DNA of 64,000 nt from Streptomyces sp. BK208 (lineage in GTDB: Bacteria > Actinomycetota > Actinomycetes > Streptomycetales > Streptomycetaceae), in contig NZ_SOAV01000001.1 of NCBI RefSeq assembly GCF_004364245.1, forward strand, positions 930,001 through 994,000, in the 5' to 3' direction. Numbering within the stretch: the stretch's first letter is position 1; every line of letters starts with the position of its first letter. Below the pieces are notes generated by a model, which was not told the origin of the DNA, made no database searches, and saw nothing but the letters and a program-made list of their open reading frames with translations. The position numbers and the translations under genes were made by a program. Below are positions 16,658-24,199 of this stretch, piece by piece.

Positions 16658-17608
16658 GTGGATACCGAACTGGATGGCGAGGTCGTCGTGGTCGGCGGCG
16701 GGGTGATCGGGCTGACGACGGCCGTCGTCCTCGCCGAGCGGGGCAGGCCGGTGCGGCTGTGGACGCGGGACCCGGTGGAGCGGACCACCTCCGTGGTCGC
16801 GGGCGGGCTGTGGTGGCCGTACCGGATCGAGCCGGTGGCGCTGGCCCAGGCCTGGGCGCTGCGTTCCCTCGACGTGTACGAGGAGCTGGCGGCGCGTCCC
16901 GAGGAGACCGGCGTGCGCTTGCTGGAGGGGGTGCTCGGCGAGACCGGCCCGGACGAGGTGGGCGCGTGGGCCGCGGCCCGGCTGCCGGGACTGCGTGCGT
17001 CGACGGCCGCGGAGTACGCGGGGCAGGGGCTGTGGGCGCGGCTGCCGGTCATCGACATGTCGACTCATCTCCCCTGGCTGCGGGAGCGGCTGGTGAGGGC
17101 GGGCGGCGTCGTGGAGGAGCGTTCGGTGACGGACCTGGCCGAGGCCGACGCGCCGGTCGTGGTCAACTGCACGGGGCTGGGCGCCCGGGACCTGGTGCCG
17201 GATCCGGCCGTGCGGCCCGTGCGCGGCCAGCTGGTCGTGGTGGAGAACCCCGGCATCCGGAACTGGCTGGTGTCGGCCGACACGGACTCCGGGGAGACGA
17301 CGTACTTCCTTCCGCAGCCCGGCCGGCTCCTGCTGGGCGGGACGGCCGAGGAGGACGCCTGGTCGGCCGAGCCGGACCCGGCGGTGGCGGAGGCGATCGT
17401 GCGGCGGTGCGCGGCCCTGCGCCCCGAGATAGCCGGGGCGCGGGTGCTCGCGCACCGGGTGGGGCTGCGGCCGGCGCGGGACGCGGTACGGCTGGAGCGC
17501 GGGACGCTGGCGGACGGGCGCCGGTTGGTGCACAACTACGGCCACGGCGGCGCGGGCGTCACCGTGGCCTGGGGCTGCGCGCAGGAGGCGGCCCGGCTCG
17601 CCTCCTGA
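16658..17608 (+). CDS. D-amino-acid oxidase
   Basis: A 316-residue FAD-dependent oxidase that converts D-amino acids to 2-oxo acids, ammonia and hydrogen peroxide. The dinucleotide-binding motif VVVGGGVIGLTTAVVLAE is at residues 9-26. Further DAO-family markers are AGGLWWPYR, NCTGLGARDL, RPVRGQLVVVENPG and the C-terminal VHNYGHGGAGVTVAWG, which binds FAD. Starts at GTG 16658. Length matches bacterial DAAOs, such as the Rubrobacter and Arthrobacter enzymes. It is a single gene in the opposite direction to the ABC-F gene; its 3' side carries a tandem repeat block. Confidence 0.9.
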   Translation: MDTELDGEVVVVGGGVIGLTTAVVLAERGRPVRLWTRDPVERTTSVVAGGLWWPYRIEPVALAQAWALRSLDVYEELAARPEETGVRLLEGVLGETGPDEVGAWAAARLPGLRASTAAEYAGQGLWARLPVIDMSTHLPWLRERLVRAGGVVEERSVTDLAEADAPVVVNCTGLGARDLVPDPAVRPVRGQLVVVENPGIRNWLVSADTDSGETTYFLPQPGRLLLGGTAEEDAWSAEPDPAVAEAIVRRCAALRPEIAGARVLAHRVGLRPARDAVRLERGTLADGRRLVHNYGHGGAGVTVAWGCAQEAARLAS

Positions 17609-17626
17609 CGCCCGCGCCCGGCCGAC

Positions 17627-17840
17627 GGGACCGCGTCGGGTTCACTGGCCGTGCCCGACCGGCGGACCGTGTGCGGGGATCACCGCCGTGCCCCACCCGC
17701 GGGACCGCGTCGGTTGCACTGCCCGTGCCCGACCGGCGGACCGTGTGCGGGGATCACCGCCGTGCCACACCCGCGGGACCGCGTCGGTTGCACTGCCCGT
17801 GCCCGACCGGCGGACCGTGTGCGGGGATCACCGCCGTGTC
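17627..17840. repeat. 74-bp tandem repeat, about three copies
   Basis: Copies start at 17627, 17701 and 17775 and keep an exact 74-base period. The second and third are nearly identical; the first differs at a few positions. Each unit contains GGGACCGCGTCGG and CCGTGTGCGGGGATCACC. Beyond 17840 the sequence decays into degenerate related blocks up to about 17930. The block fills the 324-base space between the convergent D-amino-acid oxidase and BCCT genes. The period is not a multiple of three, so it is unlikely to be coding. Confidence 0.9.
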
Positions 17841-17932
17841 CCGGCCGGCGGGGCCGGCCGGGCTCACCGGCCGTGCCCGGCCGACGGGCCCGTGGGGGCC
17901 GGGGCCGGTTCGCCCGCCGGTGGGACCGCGGG

Positions 17933-19678
17933 TCAGTGCTCGTGGTGCTTGCCGATCGGGTCGCCCTCCACGTCCGTGCCGGGGCCGGGGCCGATGCGGA
18001 TCTCGAAGTCGCCCTCGTACTGCTTGTGCCCCTCGACGACGGCGAGTTCGACGGCTTCGGAGGCCATCTCGCCGCGCACGATGAGGGGGTCGCGGCGCAG
18101 GTCGCGCATGAGGGCGACGCACATGAAGATCATCACGATGACGAAGGGCGCCGCCGCGAGGATCGTGAGGTTCTGCAGACCGGTGAGCGCGTCCGCCTCG
18201 CCGCTGCCGATCAGCAGCATGATGGCCGCGACCGCGCCGGTCACCACGCCCCAGACGACGACCACCCAGCGGCTGGGTTCGAGCGCGCCCTTCTGCGAGA
18301 GCGTGCCCATCACGATGGAGGCCGCGTCGGCGCCCGAGACGAAGAAGATGCCGACGAGGATCATCACCAGCAGGCTGGTGGCGGTGGCGACGGGGTACTC
18401 GTGCAGCACGGCGAAGAGCTGGCCCTCCGGGGTCGAGTCGTCGCCGAGCCGATGCTGCTCCTGCAGCCGCATCGCCGAACCGCCGAAGATCGCGAACCAG
18501 ATCAGGCTGACCGTGCTGGGCACCAGGATGACGCCGCCGATGAACTGACGGATGGTCCGGCCCCGGCTGATGCGGGCGATGAACATGCCGACGAAGGGCG
18601 TCCAGGAGATCCACCACGCCCAGTAGAAGACCGTCCAGCTGCCCAGCCAGTCGGCGACCTCCTTGCCGCCGCTGATCTCGGTGCGGCCGCCCATCTGGGG
18701 CAGGTCGCCGAGGTAGGCGAAGACCGAGGTCGGCAGCAGGTCGAGGATGAGGATGGTCGGACCCGCGACGAACACGAACACGGCGAGGATCAGGGCCAGC
18801 ACCATGTTGGTGTTGGACAGCCACTGGATGCCCTTTTCGACGCCGGAGATCGCGGAGGCCACGAAGGCCACCGTCAGCACGGCGATGATGCCGACGAGCA
18901 GCCCGGTGCTGACCTTGTCCATCCAGTCGAGCTTCTCCATGCCGGAGCCGATCTGCAGCGCGCCGAGACCCAGGGAGGCCGCGGAGCCGAAGATCGTGGC
19001 GATGATGGCCAGGATGTCGATGACCCGGCCGCCCGCGCCGTTGGCGTGCTTCTCGCCGATGAGCGGGGTGAACACCGCGCTTATGGTCTGCCTGCGGCGC
19101 CTGCGGAAGGTGCTGTAGGCGATGCCGAGACCGACCACCGCGTAGATCGCCCACGGGTGCAGCGTCCAGTGGAACAGGGTGGTGGCCATCGCCGTCGCCA
19201 TCCGGTCGCCGGAGTCGGCCGGGCTGGTGCCGGGCGGGGGCGAGGTGTAGTGCGCCAGCGGCTCGCTCACGCCGTAGAACATCAGACCGATGCCCATGCC
19301 CGCGCTGAACATCATGGCGACCCAGGAGACGGTGCGGAACTCGGGTTCCTCGCCCTCGGCGCCCAGGTGGATGCGGCCGTAGCGGCTGGCCGCCAGCCAC
19401 AGGGCGAAGACCACGAACCCGGACGCGGCCAGCGTGAACGCCCAGCCGCCGTTGTGCAGCAGGCCGCCGAGCATGCTGGTGGAGACGTCCTCCAGCGAGT
19501 CGGTGGCGGCGGCTCCCCAGACGACGAACGCCAGGGTCAGGACGGCCGTGACGCCGAAGACGACGCGGTCGGTCCGGGGCTTGTGCTCCTGCCCCGGGAG
19601 GCCCGCTTCCGCACCGGGAAGCGTGCCTCGTTCGTGCTCTTCCTTGTCGCTTGGTCGGTCCTGCGTCACAGGCGGCAC
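17933..19678 (-). CDS. BCCT family betaine/carnitine/choline transporter
   Basis: A 581-residue secondary transporter with about twelve membrane helices, of the type that imports glycine betaine or choline under osmotic stress with sodium or protons. The family signature region is GMGIGLMFYGVSEPLAHY, and the substrate-binding aromatic box is in WAWWISWTPFVGMFIARISRG. The N-terminus (residues 1-36) and the C-terminus (ending GKHHEH) are charged and cytoplasmic; the C-terminal tail could take part in osmosensing. Starts at a GTG (19676-19678). No choline oxidation genes are adjacent, so ready-made betaine is the likelier substrate, but that is an inference. Confidence 0.92.
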   Translation of the reverse strand: MPPVTQDRPSDKEEHERGTLPGAEAGLPGQEHKPRTDRVVFGVTAVLTLAFVVWGAAATDSLEDVSTSMLGGLLHNGGWAFTLAASGFVVFALWLAASRYGRIHLGAEGEEPEFRTVSWVAMMFSAGMGIGLMFYGVSEPLAHYTSPPPGTSPADSGDRMATAMATTLFHWTLHPWAIYAVVGLGIAYSTFRRRRRQTISAVFTPLIGEKHANGAGGRVIDILAIIATIFGSAASLGLGALQIGSGMEKLDWMDKVSTGLLVGIIAVLTVAFVASAISGVEKGIQWLSNTNMVLALILAVFVFVAGPTILILDLLPTSVFAYLGDLPQMGGRTEISGGKEVADWLGSWTVFYWAWWISWTPFVGMFIARISRGRTIRQFIGGVILVPSTVSLIWFAIFGGSAMRLQEQHRLGDDSTPEGQLFAVLHEYPVATATSLLVMILVGIFFVSGADAASIVMGTLSQKGALEPSRWVVVVWGVVTGAVAAIMLLIGSGEADALTGLQNLTILAAAPFVIVMIFMCVALMRDLRRDPLIVRGEMASEAVELAVVEGHKQYEGDFEIRIGPGPGTDVEGDPIGKHHEH

Positions 19679-19750
19679 CCTTCAAGTCGATGTGGCCGAA
19701 AATACCCGTCCGCTACGCCCCTTACCACGTATGGCGCGGAACTCACCTCT

Positions 19751-20041
19751 TCAGCAGCGGGTATCGGGTTCACCCACCGCCGGGCGGTACGTCGCGCGCA
19801 CGTCCAGGGGCAGGGGCACCAGGGCGCGCTGCGACTGGCGCAGCGGTACGTAGGCGCCCTCCTCCCCGGTCCGGCGGGCCTGTACACCGTCCGGCGCGAA
19901 TCCGGCGCCGAGGAGGGCGGCGAGGGTCGCGGTGGCCGCGGTGGCCGCGGTGAGGGGGGCGCGGCGGGCGGTCGCGTTCCGGCATGCGCGGGACGGTACA
20001 GCGGCCGGCACCGGCGCAGAGGGGTGCCACGGGTGGCTCAT
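19751..20041 (-). CDS. Hypothetical small secreted protein (tentative)
   Basis: An open frame of 96 codons with a basic N-region and a hydrophobic Ala/Thr/Leu core (APLTAATAATATLAALLGAG, residues 28-47), which looks like a signal peptide or single anchor. The short hydrophilic tail ends PAVGEPDTRC. Third codon positions are mostly G/C, but not more than random frames in this DNA would allow, and there is no ribosome binding site before the ATG. It lies 72 bases upstream of the BCCT gene on the same strand. The alternative is that 19679-20149 is simply a long divergent promoter region. Confidence 0.4.
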   Translation of the reverse strand: MSHPWHPSAPVPAAVPSRACRNATARRAPLTAATAATATLAALLGAGFAPDGVQARRTGEEGAYVPLRQSQRALVPLPLDVRATYRPAVGEPDTRC

Positions 20042-20149
20042 GACGGCCGGATGGCGATCGTGTGACGGCAGTGGCCGTGGACACGACAGTGCCCACAGGA
20101 GCTGAATAGGCTCCGAACAGACTCCGTGCCCCTACGACTTGGAGCTTTC

Positions 20150-21652
20150 GTGCACCGCAGAATCATCGTGCCGAGCGCGCTGGGCGCCGCCTCCCTCATG
20201 CTGGCGATCCCGGCGTCGGCGGCCGCCCACTCCCCCGGCGCGCCGGGCATCGGCGACCCCTATTACCCGGCCTACGGCAACGGCGGATACGACGTCTCGC
20301 ACTACGACCTGCGCCTGAAGTACCAGCCGGCCACCGACCGGCTGGAGGGGACGGCGACCATCCTGGCGCGCACCACCGAGGACCTGTCGCGGTTCGACCT
20401 GGACTTCCTGCTGGACGTCGGCGAGGTGCGGGTGAACGGCGCCAGGGCGTCCTTCACGACCTCGGGCGAGCAGGAGCTGGAGATCACCCCGCAGAAGCCG
20501 CTGGACAAGGGGACGCCCTTCACCGTCGTCGTCCGCTACAGCGGCGTGCCGTCCTCGAAGGAGGCGTTCGGCTTCACCAGCTGGCACCGCACCCCGGACG
20601 GCGGCGTCGGCGCGAACGAGCCCGAGGCCGCGGCCTGGTGGTTCCCGGCCAACGACCACCCGCTCGACAAGGCCACCTACGACGTGTCGGTGCAGGTGCC
20701 CGACGGAACCCAGGCGATCTCCAACGGGACCCTGCAGTCGACGAGTTCGCGGCTCGGCTGGACCCGCTGGAACTGGCGCTCGGACAAGCCCCAGGCCACG
20801 TACCTCACCACGCTGGCCATCGGGAAGTTCGACGTCACCACCGGCACCACCGGGAGCGGCATCCCGGTCGTCAACGCCTACAGCCGGGACCTGGGCGCGA
20901 ACGACGGCGCGGCGCGGGCCAGCGTGGAGCGCACCGGGGAGGTCGCCGACTGGCTCAGCGACTACTTCGGGCCGTATCCGTTCGACGCGCTCGGCGGCTA
21001 CGTGCCGAACACCACCACCGGGTACGCGCTGGAGACGCAGACCCGGCCGTTCTACAGCCCGCGGCAGTTCGCCAACGGGGCGAACGTGTCCGTGGTCGTG
21101 CACGAGCTGGCCCACCAGTGGTACGGCGACCTGGTCTCCGTGCGGGGCTGGAAGGACATCTGGATCAACGAGGGCTTCGCGAGGTACGCCCAGTGGCTGT
21201 GGTCCGAGCACGAGGGCGAGGGCACGGCACAGGAACTGGCCGACTACACCTACGCCTCGCACCCGGCCGACGACGCGTTCTGGACGGTGAAGCCCGGTGA
21301 CCCCGGTCCGGAGAACCAGTTCGACGCCGCGGTCTACGACCGGGGCGCGCTGGCACTCCAGGCGCTGCGGAACGAGATCGGGGACGAGGACTTCCTCGCG
21401 ATCCTGAAGGGGTGGCCCGCGAAGCACGCCTACGGCAACGCGTCCGTGGCCGACTTCCGGCGCTACGCCGAGGAGGTGTCCGGCAAGCCGCTGGCCGCCC
21501 TGTTCGACACCTGGCTGTTCCAGCCGTCGAAGCCGGACACCGCGGCGGCCCACGCCCGGTCGCTCGCGAAGACGCCCGAGACGCCCGGAGCGCCTGCCCA
21601 GCCGCGCTCGTGGCAGAAGATCACCGCAACGAACGACGTGCACGAACACTGA
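20150..21652 (+). CDS. Secreted M1 family metallopeptidase
   Basis: A 500-residue zinc aminopeptidase-type protein. A signal peptide spans residues 1-26 (RRIIVPSALGAASLMLAI then PASAAA). The N-terminal beta domain of the M1 family follows, then the catalytic domain with HELAHQWYGD (two zinc His and the catalytic Glu) and the downstream zinc Glu in NEGFARY. The substrate-side GxMEN exopeptidase motif is replaced by a TTGYALETQTRP stretch. The protein lacks the large C-terminal helical domain of PepN, as do other short secreted M1 proteins of Streptomyces. The GTG at 20150 is chosen because TTGGAG lies five bases upstream and the signal peptide then begins properly. It likely trims peptides outside the cell. 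Confidence 0.9.
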   Translation: MHRRIIVPSALGAASLMLAIPASAAAHSPGAPGIGDPYYPAYGNGGYDVSHYDLRLKYQPATDRLEGTATILARTTEDLSRFDLDFLLDVGEVRVNGARASFTTSGEQELEITPQKPLDKGTPFTVVVRYSGVPSSKEAFGFTSWHRTPDGGVGANEPEAAAWWFPANDHPLDKATYDVSVQVPDGTQAISNGTLQSTSSRLGWTRWNWRSDKPQATYLTTLAIGKFDVTTGTTGSGIPVVNAYSRDLGANDGAARASVERTGEVADWLSDYFGPYPFDALGGYVPNTTTGYALETQTRPFYSPRQFANGANVSVVVHELAHQWYGDLVSVRGWKDIWINEGFARYAQWLWSEHEGEGTAQELADYTYASHPADDAFWTVKPGDPGPENQFDAAVYDRGALALQALRNEIGDEDFLAILKGWPAKHAYGNASVADFRRYAEEVSGKPLAALFDTWLFQPSKPDTAAAHARSLAKTPETPGAPAQPRSWQKITATNDVHEH

Positions 21653-21712
21653 GCCGCGAAGCGTCTCAGGCGGTGTCCCCGTAGTCGTACACGACCGCGG
21701 GGACACCGGTCG

Positions 21713-23179
21713 CTACTGCTTCGGCGTCGGCGATTCCTGCGCGGCTTGCTGGGCGACGCGGCGGCGGACGCCGAACCAGCCGGCCACCAGCATCACCGCG
21801 ATCACGGGTACCAGCAGCACGGTCTTGCGGCCGACCTCCTCGTCGTTCCACATCAGACCGATGACCGCCAGCAGGAAGGCGATCGTGACGATCTCCGTGA
21901 CGGGGCTGCCGGGCAGCCGGAAGCGCGGCCGTTCGACCAGGCCCGCGCGGGCCCGGCGGACGAACACGAGGTGGCAGATCATGATGATCACCCACGTGCT
22001 GATGATGCCCAGGGAGGCGACGTTCAGCACGATCTCGAAGGCCTTGCTCGGCACCAGGTAGTTCAGGCCGACACCGAGGACGCAGATCGCGCAGGTCAGC
22101 AGGATGCCCCCGTAGGGGACCTGGCTGCGGCTCATCACGCCGGTGAACCTGGGCGCGGAGCCCGCCATGGCCATGGAGCGCAGGATGCGGCCGGTCGAGT
22201 ACAGGCCGGAGTTCAGCGACGACATCGCGGCGGTGAGGACGACGAGGTTCATCACGTCGCCGGCGGCCGGCACACCGATCCCCGACAGGACCGTGACGAA
22301 GGGGCTCTCGTCGCCCGAGTACAGCGAACTCGGCAGCAGCAGGGCCAGGAGGACGACCGAGCCGACGTAGAACACGGCCACCCGCCACATGATCGAGTTC
22401 ACCGCGCGGGGAACGATCTTGTGCGGTTCCGCGGTCTCGCCGGCGGCGACGCCGACCAGTTCCAGGGCCGCGTAGGAGAAGATCACGCCCTGCATGACGA
22501 GGACCACGGGCATCACTCCGTGCGGGAGGACGCCGCCGTGGTCGGTGATCATGCCCATGCCCGGCGTCTGACCGCTCACCTCGTGCTGGGTGGCGAGCAG
22601 GAAGATGCCGATCAGCATGAAGCCGACGAGGGTGGCGACCTTGACGATCGCGAACCAGAACTCCATCTCGCCGAAGATCTTCACCGAGATCAGGTTCACG
22701 GCCAGGACCACCGCGAGGGCGACCAGGGCGAGCACCCATTGGGGGATGCTCGTGAACATGCTCCAGTAGTGGGTGTACAGCGCGATCGCGGTGATGTCGG
22801 CGATACCGGTCGTGGACCAGTTCAGGAAGTACATCCAGCCGGCGACGTAGGCGCCCTTCTCACCGAGGAACTCGCGCGCGTACGACACGAAGGATCCGGA
22901 GGAGGGCCGGTAGAGCACCAGCTCACCGAGCGCCTTGACGACGAAGAAGGCGAAGACGCCCGCGACGAGGTAGGCGATCGCGAGCGCCGGTCCGGCGTCG
23001 CGCAGGCGCCCGCCGGCGCCGAGGAAGAGGCCGGTGCCGATCGCGCCGCCGATGGCGATCATGTTGACGTGGCGGGGCTTGAGGTCCTTGCTGTAGCCGG
23101 CGTCGCCCGCGTCCGCGGGTCGTTCGGCCGCCTGGGGATGGGCGGCGGCCTGTGCCGTGGCGACGGCGTCCTTGCTCAC
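21713..23179 (-). CDS. Amino acid permease (AnsP/GABA permease type, APC family)
   Basis: A 488-residue APC transporter with twelve predicted helices. The first-helix motif IGGAIGTGLFLGAGGRL and the KALGELVLYRPSSGSFVSYAREF loop match the amino acid transporter family close to L-asparagine permease AnsP. Later segments ISTWVIIMICHLVFVRRA and RFRLPGSPVTEI agree. Start is GTG at 23177-23179. It is divergent from a MerR-type regulator, which is the obvious candidate for its control. Substrate specificity within the family is not resolved by eye. Confidence 0.88.
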   Translation of the reverse strand: MSKDAVATAQAAAHPQAAERPADAGDAGYSKDLKPRHVNMIAIGGAIGTGLFLGAGGRLRDAGPALAIAYLVAGVFAFFVVKALGELVLYRPSSGSFVSYAREFLGEKGAYVAGWMYFLNWSTTGIADITAIALYTHYWSMFTSIPQWVLALVALAVVLAVNLISVKIFGEMEFWFAIVKVATLVGFMLIGIFLLATQHEVSGQTPGMGMITDHGGVLPHGVMPVVLVMQGVIFSYAALELVGVAAGETAEPHKIVPRAVNSIMWRVAVFYVGSVVLLALLLPSSLYSGDESPFVTVLSGIGVPAAGDVMNLVVLTAAMSSLNSGLYSTGRILRSMAMAGSAPRFTGVMSRSQVPYGGILLTCAICVLGVGLNYLVPSKAFEIVLNVASLGIISTWVIIMICHLVFVRRARAGLVERPRFRLPGSPVTEIVTIAFLLAVIGLMWNDEEVGRKTVLLVPVIAVMLVAGWFGVRRRVAQQAAQESPTPKQ

Positions 23180-23315
23180 GGGTGGTTCCACTCTCTGGTG
23201 CGCCCGGGCGGGATGTGCCCAGGTCGTCCGTACAGTGACAAGGCCCGCACCACCCTCGCGGCACAGACCAAGGCAGCACCTTCCCACGACGCTGCGTGGA
23301 CATGCGGTGGTCCGT

Positions 23316-23330
23316 GTCACACAGCGTGAC
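23316..23330. promoter_or_regulatory. GTCAC-N5-GTGAC palindrome
   Basis: A 5-bp inverted repeat (GTCAC 23316-23320, GTGAC 23326-23330), with a further TGTGAC at 23375-23380, lies in the 231-base space between the amino acid permease and the MerR gene. It is a plausible operator for that regulator; no proof. Confidence 0.35.
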
Positions 23331-23375
23331 TTCTCACATGATCCGCCGCCGGTCTCCACCTGCCGCACAAGAGGT

Positions 23376-23403
23376 GTGACAGCGTTGGTGGGACAGCGAT
23401 ACT
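23376..23403 (+). promoter_or_regulatory. Promoter of a probably leaderless MerR mRNA
   Basis: GTGACA at 23376-23381 and GATACT at 23398-23403 are separated by 16 bases and resemble a sigma-70 (HrdB) promoter. The -10 element ends seven bases before the ATG at 23411, and no ribosome binding site precedes that ATG, which is the usual geometry of leaderless transcripts in Streptomyces. Confidence 0.5.
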
Positions 23404-23410
23404 GCTGCAC

Positions 23411-24169
23411 ATGACGACGAGCGAAACCGACGCGTCCGGCGCCGGGGGGCAGACCCTCACGATCGACGAGCTGGCCGCGCGGGCCGGCCTCACGGTGCGC
23501 ACGGTCCGCTTCTACGGCACCAGGGGACTGCTGCCCCCTCCGGTGCTCGGTCCGCGCCGGGTCGGGCGCTACGACGGTGAGCACCTGGCCCGGCTGGCGC
23601 TGATCGAGGAGTTGCAGCACCAGGGCATGACGCTGGCCGCGATCGAGCGGTACCTGAGCCGCCTGCCGTCGGACCTGAGCGCCCACGACCTGGCGCTGCA
23701 CCGTGCGGTGGTGGCCTCCTGGGCGCCGGAGACGGTGGAGCGGGTCACGCGTGAGGAGCTGGGCAGGCGGGCGGGGCGGCCGCTCACCGACGAGGAGGTG
23801 GACCGGCTGGGGGCGATGGACGTCGTGGTGCCCGACGGCGACGGGTACCGGCTCGACGCCGGGCTGCTCCGGCTCGGCGTCGAGCTGCTCGACGTGCCCT
23901 TCTCCACCGAGACGGTGCTCGCCGCCCGTACCGCGCTGCTGGAGCACTCCCGCGCCGCCGCGCGCGACCTGTCGCGGCTGCTGCGCGACGCGGTGGCCGA
24001 ACGCAACGCGCCGGACGTGAGGTCCCTGTCGGCGCACATGCACCCGCTGGTGGTGCAGGCGCTGCTGACCACGTTCCAGCGGTCGCTGCGCGAGGAGCTG
24101 CGGGAGTGGCTCGACCGGGACGGCCAGGCCGGCGCGGACGGCGAGGACGGCGAGGACGGCGAGGACTGA
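23411..24169 (+). CDS. MerR family transcriptional regulator
   Basis: A 252-residue regulator. The MerR winged helix is at residues 16-80 (LTIDELAARAGLTVRTVRFY then GLLPPPVLGPRRVGRYDGEH). The remaining 170 residues form a helical effector domain with no Cys-rich metal site, so a small organic ligand is likelier than a metal. The acidic tail is a short GED repeat ending at the stop. It is divergent from the amino acid permease, the natural candidate target. The ATG probably lies at or next to the transcription start. Confidence 0.9.
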   Translation: MTTSETDASGAGGQTLTIDELAARAGLTVRTVRFYGTRGLLPPPVLGPRRVGRYDGEHLARLALIEELQHQGMTLAAIERYLSRLPSDLSAHDLALHRAVVASWAPETVERVTREELGRRAGRPLTDEEVDRLGAMDVVVPDGDGYRLDAGLLRLGVELLDVPFSTETVLAARTALLEHSRAAARDLSRLLRDAVAERNAPDVRSLSAHMHPLVVQALLTTFQRSLREELREWLDRDGQAGADGEDGEDGED

Positions 24170-24199
24170 GGCGGCGCCCCGGTCCCCGCCGCGGCCGGC

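Noticed and set aside
17651-20065. 804-codon plus-strand frame through the 74-bp repeats and opposite the BCCT gene
   Set aside because: It runs antisense to a clear twelve-helix transporter and has the biased composition of a shadow frame.
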